Both the position numbers and the translations under genes were made by a program. The notes under the pieces were generated by a model that ran no database searches, was not told where the DNA came from, and saw only the letters and a list, made by a program, of their open reading frames with translations. A stretch of DNA of 44,018 nt from Bacillus sp. 7884-1 (GTDB taxonomy: Bacteria > Bacillota > Bacilli > Bacillales > Cytobacillaceae), in assembly GCF_002272245.1 (NCBI RefSeq), contig NZ_NPDD01000222.1:1-44018 (forward strand), given 5' to 3'. Below are positions 16,311-24,972 of the stretch, in pieces (positions within the stretch are counted from its first letter, which is position 1; the number at the start of each line of letters is the position of its first letter).

Positions 16311-16321
16311 GTCATTTTATT
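16289..16321 (+). terminator. Terminator overlapping the 3' end of the hydrolase gene
   Basis: ATGGCTCAG / CTGAGTCAT stem (one G-U pair), loop TTCTTTTGT, followed by TTTATTTT. The TGA stop lies inside the descending arm. Confidence 0.75.
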
Positions 16322-16416
16322 TTAATTGTCCATATCCTCATGATACTTGTAGCGTTTTGAAATGATAAAATATAATCATCTAGAGTAAAAGAGGTCATTT
16401 CACGGAGAATATTAGG

Positions 16417-16677
16417 ATGGAAATTGAATCGATGGGATCGATGGTATGATCCGGAAAACGGTGGTTTTATTTATGATTTTAATCCTCACGAAAACCTTGA
16501 GCATGCGCTGTTAATTGTCGAAAGGTTAAAAAGCTTAGGCTATACATATACGGAAAAAGGGAATTATGAGGTTGCTTTAATGAGGTTTGTGAAGCAGGTA
16601 AAACGTTACCTGAAGCCATCACTAATGCAGCATTCTCTCTCGCCGACAATAGCACGATTGCGGATGAATGGTTGTAG
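16417..16677 (+). pseudogene. Phage-type ABA-sandwich domain protein, frameshifted
   Basis: Remnant of a small protein of the kind found in prophages (Phage_ABA_S-like). The first part reads RWDRWYDPENGGFIYDFNPH and VERLKSLGYTYTEKGNYEVA. After a one-base loss in the GCTTTAATG run (about 16576-16582) the proper frame continues as NEVCEAGKTLPEAITNAAFS and ends at TAG 16675. The 5' end is also damaged: ATG 16417, which has a GGAGAATATT leader, is in yet another frame. No other phage gene is near, so this is an isolated relic. Confidence 0.68.
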
Positions 16678-16706
16678 AGAAAGTTAATTTTTGCGGAAAA
16701 TCGTAT

Positions 16707-16750
16707 AAAAGCCCAATGAATCGAGATCATTTCGAGCATTGGGCTTTTTT
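16707..16750. terminator. Strong bidirectional terminator
   Basis: AAAAGCCCAATG / CATTGGGCTTTTT with a further TCGA/TCGA inner stem; T tracts on both strands. Serves the ABA-sandwich relic and the convergent minus-strand gene. Confidence 0.9.
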
Positions 16751-16752
16751 TA

Positions 16753-17070
16753 TCATCCCTTTATTGCTTCATGCTTAAATCCACTCTGGGTAGCATACAC
16801 TTCGTACCATTCATATTTTGGAGCTTTAAACCATTCGTATCTAGGTAAATAGACTAAGTATCTGGTATTGCCTTGTGCATCATAGATGGTTTTGAAGATA
16901 GTAACATTCCCAAATCCAAAGGTTCTATCCAAATAACCTTCCATTCCGTCTCTTAGGATATTTTTCTTATCTTCCTTTTCTTGCTTATGTAGCTCCATCA
17001 CACCATCAATAAACATACTCATCAAGACCAACGTAATTAGAATTAGAACGAAAATAAATAATTTTAACAA
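16753..17070 (-). CDS. Single-pass membrane protein, unknown
   Basis: 105-aa protein. Residues 3-24 form one hydrophobic segment (uncleaved anchor or signal), followed by a charged linker (MELHKQEKEDKKN) and an exposed domain rich in aromatic residues (YLVYLPRYEWFKAPKYEWYEVYATQ). Family not recognised. TTG start at 17070 is chosen because GGAGG lies 9 nt upstream. Likely outward-facing, by inference from the charge distribution. Confidence 0.6.
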   Translation of the reverse strand: MLKLFIFVLILITLVLMSMFIDGVMELHKQEKEDKKNILRDGMEGYLDRTFGFGNVTIFKTIYDAQGNTRYLVYLPRYEWFKAPKYEWYEVYATQSGFKHEAIKG

Positions 17071-17222
17071 AAGAACATCCTCCTACCTATTTTTGATGAT
17101 TCAATATAATTTTACCTTCGTAGGATTGAAGAAGATGTGATAAATATAACAGGTCAGTTTCTAATTCTCTTATTTTTTCAAAAAGGTTAAGGAAATGAAA
17201 AAAGTTCAACACAATGATTGTG

Positions 17223-18249
17223 CTAAACTTGATTTATGTGACTAATCCCCTTTAATAATTTTGAGCGATCTTCCATTTGTGGCGGTTCCTCAAACCATCC
17301 GTTTTTAATCTTTAGTTTAATTCCTTCCTGTACATTAGAAATAAACATCTTTGGCTAAGAAGGTTGATTTTACGGAAAGATCCTTCCTCATACTAAAGTA
17401 CGTACCGAAACTATTTCCTACTAAACCAAATCCATTAAGCAAGTAAATACAGTGCATCATCAGCTTATCAGAAAATGGAGGTACAGTTGATGTTGTTACC
17501 GTGCCTCCAGAAGTAGCTGAAAACTGAACATCGCTCTCAAGAAGAATGTCTTGCATAACTTTGATTTGTTCCTTGGCAAGCTCATTTCCTTTTACGAAAT
17601 ATTCCTTAACCTCTTTATTCTTAGCACATTGCGCAAAACCTGTAATTAGCTGTAGTCCAATATTATTTGTCTCAATCTCATGGTGAAGAATCCCAATCTC
17701 AATGTCATTTAAAGCTCGTTTATCCCCAAAAGGATTTAAACCATCCAGGTAGCTTTTGTTTTTTATAAATTCATTGGTTTTTGGCATCGTTACTTTTGGC
17801 GGTAGAGTAAGTATCCCTCTTTCGAGTAAGTAAAGGGTAGACAATTTATAAATTTTCTGTGTGACTGAGGTTAGTCCCTCATAAATTTGCATAATTTTGT
17901 CATTATAAGCCATATTCATATTAATGGTGTACATGCCCATGCTTACTTCTTTTAATATTCGGACAAACATTACATCGAACCCATTATCATATAACTTAGG
18001 AGCTTCTAAATTAACATCTTCCTTCGTGTAGCCAATTGGTTTCACCATTCCTTGATCTCTAAATATCTGTTCCATTTGTTGTAAATAGAAATTTTACTCC
18101 TGCCACAAACCACCAAGAATATTTGTGGCTTGTTGGTCATCGGACTTTTCGATAAAGTGTTCCAACATTCTCATAATAAGGGTTTTTTCACCATATGTAA
18201 GCCACAATGTTCCAATCTCTGAAGCGCTTAAAGGGGTTGTTAATATCAA
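17223..18249 (-). pseudogene. DUF3231 protein, doubly broken
   Basis: Second copy of the DUF3231 family found intact at 40572-41573. A TTG start at 18249 with AGGAGGT upstream opens LILTTPLSASEIGTLW, but an in-frame TAA at 18094-18096 stops it after GGLWQE. The frame then continues NFYLQQMEQIFRDQGMVKPI through the long central section to FLAKDVYF (17335). A second lesion, a frameshift near 17340-17352, separates this from MFISNVQEGIKLKIKNGWFE and EPPQMEDRSKLLKG, the usual C-terminus (compare MIERKWMEQPPQ in the intact copy). Reassembled length is about 342 codons, the family norm. The 246-codon piece from 18075 is the largest open part, but it lacks both ends. Confidence 0.85.
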
Positions 18250-18440
18250 TACCGGTACCTCCTGTTAATGAGTTCAAAATATACAATTATCCTTAATTTA
18301 CCCAATTTTGTATAAAAATCATTATGTTTGCAAAAAAGTAATTTTAATAAAACATTTTACAAAGACCCTGTCCTTTTTTGCATTTCATCTATATATATAA
18401 GGTGAAAGAAATAGGATCCGAAAAAAGGGAGGATATTAGT

Positions 18441-19127
18441 ATGATCAAAATAACGCATGCCGCAGGACATGCACTTGTTACACCAGGGAAGCAATCACCC
18501 GATGGATATAAGGAATGGCAGGTTACTAGTGAGATTGTGAAGCTAGTGATGAGGGAGTTAGAAACTTATGAAGGAGTGGCTCAAAAACGGATTGATAATC
18601 CAACTGGGAAAAGTGATATTCCGCTAAACAAGCGCTGCGAGCTTGTAAATGGATGGAGTACAAATGTTCATATCGATTATCATCTAAATGCTTACGGGTC
18701 TGGTTGGAACAATGCTGGTGGAACCGAAATATATACCTATACGACAAAGCCAAGAGAGGCAGCTGCCCTAGCTGAAAAAATACAAACTAACCTAGTAAAA
18801 GCATTAGGGTTTCATAATCGTGGAGTGAAAGCTGCTGATTTCCAAATGGTAAGAGAAACGGAAATGACGGCTATATTAATCGAATTCGCCTTCATGACCA
18901 ACCAAAACGAAGCTATGAAAATGAGGACTCCTGAATATCAGAAAAGAGCAGCTAAAGCAGTAGTGAATGGGCTTGTTTCGCAGTATGGACTGAAAAAGAA
19001 ACCAGCTGTTTCATCAACTGATGATGTGGTTTATCGTGTCCAAGTGGGGGCATTTTCAGATATCGATAACGCAAAGAGCTTAGTAGAAGATTTGAAAGCA
19101 AAAGGATATCCAGCAATAATGGTTTAA
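18441..19127 (+). CDS. N-acetylmuramoyl-L-alanine amidase with SPOR tail, CwlC-like
   Basis: 228-aa zinc amidase (Amidase_3) cutting the MurNAc-L-Ala bond of peptidoglycan. Zinc ligands and catalytic residues: H10 (AAGH), E25 (KEW), H81 (DYHLNAYG) and E148 (LIEFAFM). A single SPOR module follows at about 196-228 (YRVQVGAFSDIDNAKSLVEDLKAKG). No signal peptide, as in CwlC and phage endolysins, so release probably depends on mother-cell lysis or a holin. Start set at ATG 18441 (GGGAGGA 8 nt upstream); the frame is open for another 63 nt upstream but without a ribosome binding site. No phage genes adjoin it, so a sporulation role is favoured. Confidence 0.87.
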   Translation: MIKITHAAGHALVTPGKQSPDGYKEWQVTSEIVKLVMRELETYEGVAQKRIDNPTGKSDIPLNKRCELVNGWSTNVHIDYHLNAYGSGWNNAGGTEIYTYTTKPREAAALAEKIQTNLVKALGFHNRGVKAADFQMVRETEMTAILIEFAFMTNQNEAMKMRTPEYQKRAAKAVVNGLVSQYGLKKKPAVSSTDDVVYRVQVGAFSDIDNAKSLVEDLKAKGYPAIMV

Positions 19128-19204
19128 CATAAACGCTATTAATATACTAACTATTAGCAGTCATAAAAAAATTTATTTTACATCTCTTATAAAGAGGTGT
19201 TATT

Positions 19205-19600
19205 TTGAGAAAGAAGCTTATTTTTTCTATTATTATATTGGTTCTGTTAGTTTCATTCTATGAAGTGATGGTAAGAGGAAAAACAGTTACCTATATGGGT
19301 GAAGATGAGAATTGGCTTATTACGATAAATGCAAAAATAGAAGGACTAAATAGCAGTTATCGAATTGTAGTTAAATATAAAGGTAAAAAAGAGGTCGAAA
19401 ATCTCAATTTTAATATTCATCCTCATTACGAAAGTGGTTTACCATTATTGAATGAAAATGGATATTATATCTATGATTGTAAGAATGAGTGTACCTACAA
19501 TGATAAAGAGTCCAAACTGCTTTTATTTATTATTTGGAAGGAAAAGAATCAATCGGTGGAAAACTTGGATTTTATAGATTTGAAAAAAATAAGAAATTAA
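19205..19600 (+). CDS. Exported or membrane-anchored small protein, unknown
   Basis: 131 aa. N-terminal KK then a hydrophobic segment (residues 5-20), then an extracellular-looking region with beta-strand character (TVTYMGEDENWLITINAKIEG) and two cysteines in YDCKNECTY that could form a disulfide. No family recognised. TTG start at 19205 with AGAGGTG 8 nt upstream. The low G+C and lone position give no functional hint. Confidence 0.6.
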   Translation: MRKKLIFSIIILVLLVSFYEVMVRGKTVTYMGEDENWLITINAKIEGLNSSYRIVVKYKGKKEVENLNFNIHPHYESGLPLLNENGYYIYDCKNECTYNDKESKLLLFIIWKEKNQSVENLDFIDLKKIRN

Positions 19601-19715
19601 TAGGTCTAAAAGTCTAGTAGGAAGTTATAACATTATATGTAACAGCATATGATTACTGTGCAGGCTATGTTTATTCATAGTATTATAGTGTTATGAATGA
19701 ATTGGAGGTTTTTGT

Positions 19716-20672
19716 ATGGATTTTATTAGTAGAGTCGCTTCAGAATTGAAAGAATTACTCACGGTTTTCCCGCCGCTTAATCTTCCCGAAGGATTGGAAG
19801 CAGCTAGACAAGCTCCTGCCATTCCAATTGAAAAATCTGAAAGCGTTAACATTTCGAAGCGCACTATACCTGGCGGTGATGGCCAAGATATGAAGGTTAA
19901 GATTTATGAACCTGTATCGAGAAATGCGGAAAAACTTCCAGCTCTTTTATTTATTCATGGGGGAGGTTACGTATTAGGAGATGCGGATGGCTCTGATGGC
20001 GACTGCCAACTCTTTGCTGAAGAAGCACAGTGTGTTGTCGTATCCGTGGATTACCGCCTTGCTCCTGAGCATCCATATCCTGCGCCATTAGAGGACTGTT
20101 ATGCTGCTTTGGTATGGATGACCAATGCCGCGGATGAGTTAAAGATTGATGTGTCGAGTGTTGCTGTCGCGGGTCAAAGTGCAGGTGGTGGATTGACCGC
20201 GGCTTTAAGTTTGTTAGCTCGTGATCGCAAGGGGCCAGCTATCTCTTTCCAAATGCCATTATATCCGATGATTGATGACCGTAATGTGACACCGTCTAGT
20301 TACGAAATTACAGACGAACGTGCGATCTGGAATCGTGGAAACAATTTAGCAGGGTGGAGGATGTATTTAGGTGAACATGCAAACGGAGAAATTTCACCAT
20401 ATGCAGCACCTGCTCGTGCGAAAAATCTTTCTAACCTGCCACCTACCTTTACTTGTGTTGGTCAATTAGATCCCTTCCGTGATGAAACCATTGAATACGT
20501 AGCTAAATTGGCGCAGGCAGGAGTTGCTGTTGAATTCCACCTTTATCCTGGTGCTTACCATGGTTTTGAACTTTTAAATCCAACTTCAGAAATAGGGAAA
20601 CAAGCAAGAAATGAATATGTTCAAGCGTTGAAAAAGGCGTTACAGCCTCAACCAGAATCGGTCAGTATCTAA
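19716..20672 (+). CDS. Alpha/beta hydrolase, HSL-type esterase
   Basis: 318-aa cytoplasmic carboxylesterase of the hormone-sensitive-lipase family. The oxyanion motif HGGG is at 81-84, the nucleophile S155 in VAGQSAGGGL, the acid D252 in GQLDPFRDE and the base H282 in GAYHGFE. VDYRLAPEHPYPAPLED is the family's conserved strand. The N-terminal cap (residues 1-50) is present. Prefers short acyl esters in characterised relatives; native substrate unknown. ATG at 19716 with TGGAGG upstream. Monocistronic. Confidence 0.92.
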   Translation: MDFISRVASELKELLTVFPPLNLPEGLEAARQAPAIPIEKSESVNISKRTIPGGDGQDMKVKIYEPVSRNAEKLPALLFIHGGGYVLGDADGSDGDCQLFAEEAQCVVVSVDYRLAPEHPYPAPLEDCYAALVWMTNAADELKIDVSSVAVAGQSAGGGLTAALSLLARDRKGPAISFQMPLYPMIDDRNVTPSSYEITDERAIWNRGNNLAGWRMYLGEHANGEISPYAAPARAKNLSNLPPTFTCVGQLDPFRDETIEYVAKLAQAGVAVEFHLYPGAYHGFELLNPTSEIGKQARNEYVQALKKALQPQPESVSI

Positions 20673-20682
20673 AAATAAATCT

Positions 20683-20720
20683 AGCGCAATGGATTAGTTA
20701 ATATTCCACTGCGCTTTTTA
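20683..20720 (+). terminator. Terminator of esterase gene
   Basis: AGCGCAATGGA / TCCACTGCGCT stem (one mismatch) followed by TTTTTAATTT. Confidence 0.85.
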
Positions 20721-20788
20721 ATTTACATACAAAACATAGAATAATAAAATAAATGAATGAGTTTTTTATAGAAAGTGAGGATTCTGTT

Positions 20789-21337
20789 ATGATTGTTAAA
20801 CCAAAAGAATTTACTATCAATGGTTTACGTTATTTTATCAGGTCTGCAATGGAGAAAGATGCGAAGAGCTTATCTGAAGTACGAGTACAGATAGATGGCG
20901 AAACAGAAAATTTAGATAGAGAACTAGGCGAGGCTTACATAAATGAAACGGGTTTTAAGAATATGATTAAAGAAGATTCAGAACGGGTCAGCAACTTATT
21001 TTTAGTAGCAGAAATTAATGATAGAATTATAGGTTTTTCCAGATGTGAAGGGAACCAATTGAAACGTTCCTCCCATAAAGTAGAGTTTGGTGTTTGTGTA
21101 TTAAAAGAATATTGGGGATATGGGATAGGAAAAAGGCTTTTAGAAGAATGTGTTCTTTGGGCAGACACCAATGGAATAAAGAAAATGAACTTGAATGTTC
21201 TCGAAACGAATGATAAAGCGATAAAGCTGTATCAAATAAATGGGTTTGAAGTGGAAGGGATTTTAAAGTATGACAAACTTTTATCCGACGGAAATTTCTA
21301 CAATACCGTTTTAATGGGTAGGAGTAATCAGCCGTAA
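20789..21337 (+). CDS. GNAT N-acetyltransferase
   Basis: 182-aa acetyl-CoA-dependent acyltransferase. The acetyl-CoA pyrophosphate loop is EYWGYGIGKRLLEE, preceded by the VEFGVCVL strand and followed by LNVLETNDKAIKLYQINGFEVEG, the standard motif A/B layout. Start set at ATG 20789 with GTGAGG 8 nt upstream; an in-frame ATG at 20753 has no Shine-Dalgarno. Substrate unknown; relatives include ribosomal-protein and small-molecule acetyltransferases. Confidence 0.85.
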   Translation: MIVKPKEFTINGLRYFIRSAMEKDAKSLSEVRVQIDGETENLDRELGEAYINETGFKNMIKEDSERVSNLFLVAEINDRIIGFSRCEGNQLKRSSHKVEFGVCVLKEYWGYGIGKRLLEECVLWADTNGIKKMNLNVLETNDKAIKLYQINGFEVEGILKYDKLLSDGNFYNTVLMGRSNQP

Positions 21338-21475
21338 TATTTTGTACATAGAGATAGTTTTGAAAAATGTTTAATGTGGATGGTCTATTTTTAGATGAAT
21401 TGGATGGTTAAGAAAAGTTCAAGTTGCGCTATCATTAATTAGTAAATAGCACTAATAAAAAAGACGAGGTGCAGC

Positions 21476-21667
21476 ATGGAGATATTATCTGTTTTAGTCG
21501 TTTTAATCTTAATTGTTGCTGTGGTTTCAACCCTGGCATTAACGGGGAAGCCTGATGAAAACTATAGCGATTCCACAAAAAGGAATACAACCAATTTAAC
21601 TTTAATATATGTGGTGATTATTTTTATATCATTAGTTTCCCTAGGAATCTACATTTGGATGACTTAG
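21476..21667 (+). CDS. Small two-helix membrane protein
   Basis: 63 aa with two membrane segments (residues 4-24 and 42-61) joined by a polar loop, KPDENYSDSTKRNTTN. Good ribosome binding site (GAGGTG). Short proteins of this layout occur in Bacillus; I recall some being labelled BshB3-like (bacillithiol-related), but I cannot confirm that here. Function unknown. Confidence 0.6.
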   Translation: MEILSVLVVLILIVAVVSTLALTGKPDENYSDSTKRNTTNLTLIYVVIIFISLVSLGIYIWMT

Positions 21668-21678
21668 ACAATGGTTAA

Positions 21679-21705
21679 AAGGATCAGAATAAAATCCTGA
21701 TCCTT
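21679..21705. terminator. Bidirectional terminator
   Basis: AAGGATCAG / CTGATCCTT with a 9-nt loop between the small membrane protein and the convergent MocR gene. Confidence 0.8.
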
Positions 21706-21706
21706 A

Positions 21707-23146
21707 TCATTTCTTGGAAACAGCCTTTAGAGCATCCGCAAACCTTCGTATTCCTTCGTTAATATCTACTTCATTTTCCCGTGAAAACGTAAAACGGACA
21801 AATCCTTTTTCAGAACCCATGGTTAAACCAGGCACATAAATGACTCCCCGTTTAATGGACTCTTCGAGTAAATGAATTTCATTAAATTCTTGTTTTATCC
21901 TGCACCAGATATGAATTCCGCCTTTAGGAATATAAAAATCTACTTGGTCGTTTAGATAAGTTTGAAGGCTATTGACAATTTGATTTCTTCTACTTTCTAA
22001 ATGAATAACTAAATTCTTAATATGTGATTCGAAGTTCGTCGAATCTAGAAAGTCATTTGCAATCCATTGGGTGTAACTGGCATGTCCAAAATCAACCTGC
22101 TGCTTGGCATCTGATAACCTTTCGATTACCGCTTTTGGACCTATAATCCAGCCTATCCTCAAACCTGATGCTAAGATTTTGGTCAGGGAGCTAATATATA
22201 AAACATTCCCATAATGATCTAATGATTTAAGGGTATGAATTTTTTCTCCTGTAAAAGAGGTTAGACTGTAAGGATCATCCTCAACAACGGGAATTCCATA
22301 TTCAGATGATATTTCAATAACCTTTTTGCGTCTTTCTTCAGACATTAATGTACCGGTTGGATTTTGAAAAATAGGGTTTAAAAAAATCATTCGGATTCTA
22401 TGTTTTTTATACAATGCAGTTATATCATTGGGATCAATTCCATTTTGCTCTCCCATTAAATCATATGTTTTGATTCCTGCTGATTTAAACACTGGTAGAT
22501 TGTAATGATAGGAAGGATTTTCAATCGCGACAGCGTCCCCAGGTTTTAACAAACATTGTACAACCAGATGCAGCGCTTGTTGTGCACCGGATGTAACTAG
22601 TATCGATGATGGGTTCGTTTCAATTCCACGAAACTGCCTAACGTGGTTCGAAAGGGTTTCCCGCAGGATAGCATTACCTTGGGGATGGTCGTATCCTAAT
22701 GATCCAATAAAGGACCGATTAGAAGTAATCTCTCGTAATGAATGCATCGGAAAGAGATCCTGAGACAATTCACCACTAGCTAAATTTATTAGGCTATGCT
22801 CGGCCATTTCTTTGTGTATTCTTTGCGTAACAGGCAAATTTGGTAAAAACGAACCTGCCTCAATATATCGGTTCCAACTTGGGATCCGTTTCTTGGAAAG
22901 GCCCCAAATATCTTTACTGATGGTTGTTCCGCTGCCCCTATTTCGATCAATCAGACCATTTGATTCCAATTCATCATAAGCAGCGATCACTGTACTTCTA
23001 TTTACACCAAGTTCCTTAGCCAAACCTCTTTCGGAAGGTAGAGGTTTATCATGCGGAAAAGTTCCATCACCAATTCCGGTCTCAATATATAAAGCAAGTT
23101 GTTTATAAATAGGCATTTTTGAATCTCTATTCGGTTTCCAATCCAT
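21707..23146 (-). CDS. MocR-family PLP-dependent transcriptional regulator
   Basis: 479-aa fusion of a GntR-type winged helix with an aminotransferase-fold domain. HTH region: IYKQLALYIETGIGDGTF, then LPSERGLAKELGVNRSTV and DRNRGSGTTIS (residues about 12-80). Aminotransferase-like part: TSGAQQALHLVVQ, NPTGTLMSEERR, and the PLP lysine in YISSLTKILASGLRIGW. Such proteins sense PLP or an amino acid and control nearby metabolic or transport genes. Start placed at ATG 23146 (AAAGGA 8 nt upstream); upstream codons in frame lack a ribosome binding site. No obvious divergent target gene is adjacent, so its regulon is unclear. Confidence 0.9.
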   Translation of the reverse strand: MDWKPNRDSKMPIYKQLALYIETGIGDGTFPHDKPLPSERGLAKELGVNRSTVIAAYDELESNGLIDRNRGSGTTISKDIWGLSKKRIPSWNRYIEAGSFLPNLPVTQRIHKEMAEHSLINLASGELSQDLFPMHSLREITSNRSFIGSLGYDHPQGNAILRETLSNHVRQFRGIETNPSSILVTSGAQQALHLVVQCLLKPGDAVAIENPSYHYNLPVFKSAGIKTYDLMGEQNGIDPNDITALYKKHRIRMIFLNPIFQNPTGTLMSEERRKKVIEISSEYGIPVVEDDPYSLTSFTGEKIHTLKSLDHYGNVLYISSLTKILASGLRIGWIIGPKAVIERLSDAKQQVDFGHASYTQWIANDFLDSTNFESHIKNLVIHLESRRNQIVNSLQTYLNDQVDFYIPKGGIHIWCRIKQEFNEIHLLEESIKRGVIYVPGLTMGSEKGFVRFTFSRENEVDINEGIRRFADALKAVSKK

Positions 23147-23317
23147 GTGATACATCCTTTTAATTGAGGTCTCTACTACCATTGTATACTTTTCCAAAAA
23201 ATAATTCATTTGTTGAAACCAATTCAAGAATTTATACGATGGAAGTGACTGATGGGGGAGGAAATAATATGGGTATCTGGGCGTTGTGGGAAGCGTAGTG
23301 TTTAAAAAGGTAAGCAA

Positions 23318-23644
23318 CTAAAAGTGCTTACCAATTAAAACCTCATCTAGAGAAAGGACTCTATGCTTTAACTCATTATTCCAATCTAAAAATCCGATCA
23401 CCATTTGATTAGCCTCTGTTATAGTCGCATATCGGAAATGCTCATTCCCATTTATCACAAAAGCTTTTTCCTGTATTACCTCCATCTTCGCAAAGACACA
23501 TTCTGTGTATTCAAGTGGTAGAAATTCATCTATACCTTCTGCTGGTCTGCCAACCCATTTAAAAAGGAAATCTTTGATTGCAAATTGCTCAATCATCGAT
23601 AATTTTTTCTTAAATGTCAGCTTATCTACGGTTATTGTATTCAA
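23318..23644 (-). CDS. Conserved-looking small cytoplasmic protein, unknown
   Basis: 108-aa soluble protein with no recognised motif: TVDKLTFKKKLSMIEQFAIK at the N-terminus and MVIGFLDWNNELKHRVLSLDEV at the C-terminus. TTG start at 23644 is preferred because AAGGAG sits 8 nt upstream; an in-frame GTG overlaps that site. Lies about 170 nt upstream of the MocR gene on the same strand and could share its transcript. Confidence 0.55.
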   Translation of the reverse strand: MNTITVDKLTFKKKLSMIEQFAIKDFLFKWVGRPAEGIDEFLPLEYTECVFAKMEVIQEKAFVINGNEHFRYATITEANQMVIGFLDWNNELKHRVLSLDEVLIGKHF

Positions 23645-23856
23645 TTTAATCACTCCTTAATTAGTAGGTAAAGTTTATACTTTCAATCTCCTAACATCAA
23701 CTCTATTACAGTGACAGAATATTTACATTTTGATTGCAGGCATAGTCCAGAATTGATAGGTTTGAAATTTCCGTTGCGATATGTGGAAATATGGGTCATT
23801 TTTCATATCAATTTTTCATAAATAACTAAGAAACCTTTAAAAAGGGGGGATGATGT

Positions 23857-24570
23857 ATGCGAGCAAATTACAGAAGATGGTCAGAATATCCTTACCCAGG
23901 GGAAGAAAACCCTCCTCAAGGATCCTCAGAACCAAAAGATTGGCCAATGTTTTTTATTTTTAGAGAAAAAGACAATATTTTCTTAGACCCTTTTCGTCAG
24001 CGCATTAATTGGAGAATTAAAAATCCTAATGATATTGATTGGGAGAAAGAATTACCAATAGTAGAGGCAACATTAAAATTATTAACGCCAAGTCAAATAC
24101 AAATTGCAAAATATTGGGGAACAGTGGAGATAACGGAGAGAATTTCTACTATGACCTGTGATTTAGCAGACAAGCATAGGCTGGGATCACCCAATATATC
24201 TAGGGTGTTAGGATTTCTTCATGCTTCATTAAATGATGCCTTTGTTATAACCTGGTATTTTAAATACCTTTGGGACGTGGCACGTCCAAACCAATATCGC
24301 AACGACATATCTCCTGTTTTGTCAACCCCTCGTTTCCCGTCCTATCCCTCTGCACACGCTACTGTGGCAGGTTGTGCAGAGGTTCTATTAAGTTATTTTT
24401 TTCCTGAAGAGGTATCTGAAATAAAGGGAAGAATGGAATTAAGTGCTCAATCTCGTCTATATGCAGGAGTCCATTTTAAAGTAGATAACGATGAAGGATT
24501 AGATTTAGGCAGACAAATTGGTGAAGTGGTTGTGAAAGTTTTAAGAGTGCAAAATGTAAAATTGAGGTAA
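23857..24570 (+). CDS. Vanadium-haloperoxidase/PAP2-like protein
   Basis: 237-aa soluble protein with the full acid-phosphatase/vanadium-haloperoxidase signature: KX6RP (K136 to R143-P144), the PSGH-equivalent PSAH (164-167) and SRX5H (S199-R200 to H206). No signal peptide and no membrane helices, unlike the integral PAP2 lipid phosphatases, so it resembles the soluble vanadium-dependent haloperoxidase branch; it could act as a phosphatase or as a vanadate-dependent peroxidase. The N-terminus WSEYPYPGEENPPQGSSEP is proline-rich. ATG with GGGGGGA 8 nt upstream. Monocistronic. Confidence 0.82.
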   Translation: MRANYRRWSEYPYPGEENPPQGSSEPKDWPMFFIFREKDNIFLDPFRQRINWRIKNPNDIDWEKELPIVEATLKLLTPSQIQIAKYWGTVEITERISTMTCDLADKHRLGSPNISRVLGFLHASLNDAFVITWYFKYLWDVARPNQYRNDISPVLSTPRFPSYPSAHATVAGCAEVLLSYFFPEEVSEIKGRMELSAQSRLYAGVHFKVDNDEGLDLGRQIGEVVVKVLRVQNVKLR

Positions 24571-24597
24571 AAGCGATGCTTAAAGCATCGCTTTTTT
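24569..24597 (+). terminator. Terminator of haloperoxidase-like gene
   Basis: AAAGCGATGC / GCATCGCTTT with loop TTAAA and a T tract; the stem begins directly at the stop codon. Confidence 0.9.
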
Positions 24598-24619
24598 AGG
24601 CATAGTTTAACTTTTTACC

Positions 24620-24775
24620 TTAGCTTGGGTCGTTTTCATCTAAAGTCAAAACCGTCACATTCGTTGATTCCCCGTTCTCAATTTCCTCCTGAGTGGCATC
24701 TTGATTTAATATATCCTCAGTATTAATACCCTCCGCGAGAGTTGGTTCTCCTTTGGAATATGAATCTTTTTTCAT
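24620..24775 (-). CDS. 51-aa acidic protein, unknown
   Basis: Small ORF beginning MKKDSYSKGEPTLAEGIN, with a middle ILNQDATQEEIENGES and ending LDENDPS. Strongly acidic, no cysteine, no hydrophobic segment; probably intrinsically disordered. ATG 24775 has GGGGTGA 5 nt upstream. Codon use looks normal and the peptide resembles short conserved Bacillus proteins I have seen without an assigned function. It lies opposite and downstream of the haloperoxidase-like gene. Confidence 0.65.
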   Translation of the reverse strand: MKKDSYSKGEPTLAEGINTEDILNQDATQEEIENGESTNVTVLTLDENDPS

Positions 24776-24972
24776 ATCAGTCACCCCAATCAATACATTT
24801 TGCGTTAAAAATAATCGCTAAATTTATTGTTCACAAAAAGGGAAAAAACATTCTTTTATTTGGGTAACTCATTAGTTAGACTCCTGTTTTCCCCCAAAAA
24901 TCTTATATTTATCTATGATTCTGAATTCCAAATTGGTTACATAATTATAGACTAAAAAGATAGGACAAGGTG
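24776..24972. other. AT-rich intergenic region
   Basis: Must contain the promoters for the 51-aa gene (leftward) and the YitT gene (rightward), but no strong consensus pair was seen. No hairpin or ORF of note. Confidence 0.4.

Noticed and set aside
15235..18096. Stop-codon reassignment or selenocysteine/pyrrolysine recoding
   Set aside because: The two in-frame stops are TAG and TAA in unrelated genes, no recoding element is visible, and other genes use both codons as normal stops.
18441..19127. Prophage endolysin module
   Set aside because: The amidase lacks a neighbouring holin or any structural phage gene and has a SPOR tail like CwlC; the ABA-sandwich relic alone is not enough to call a prophage.
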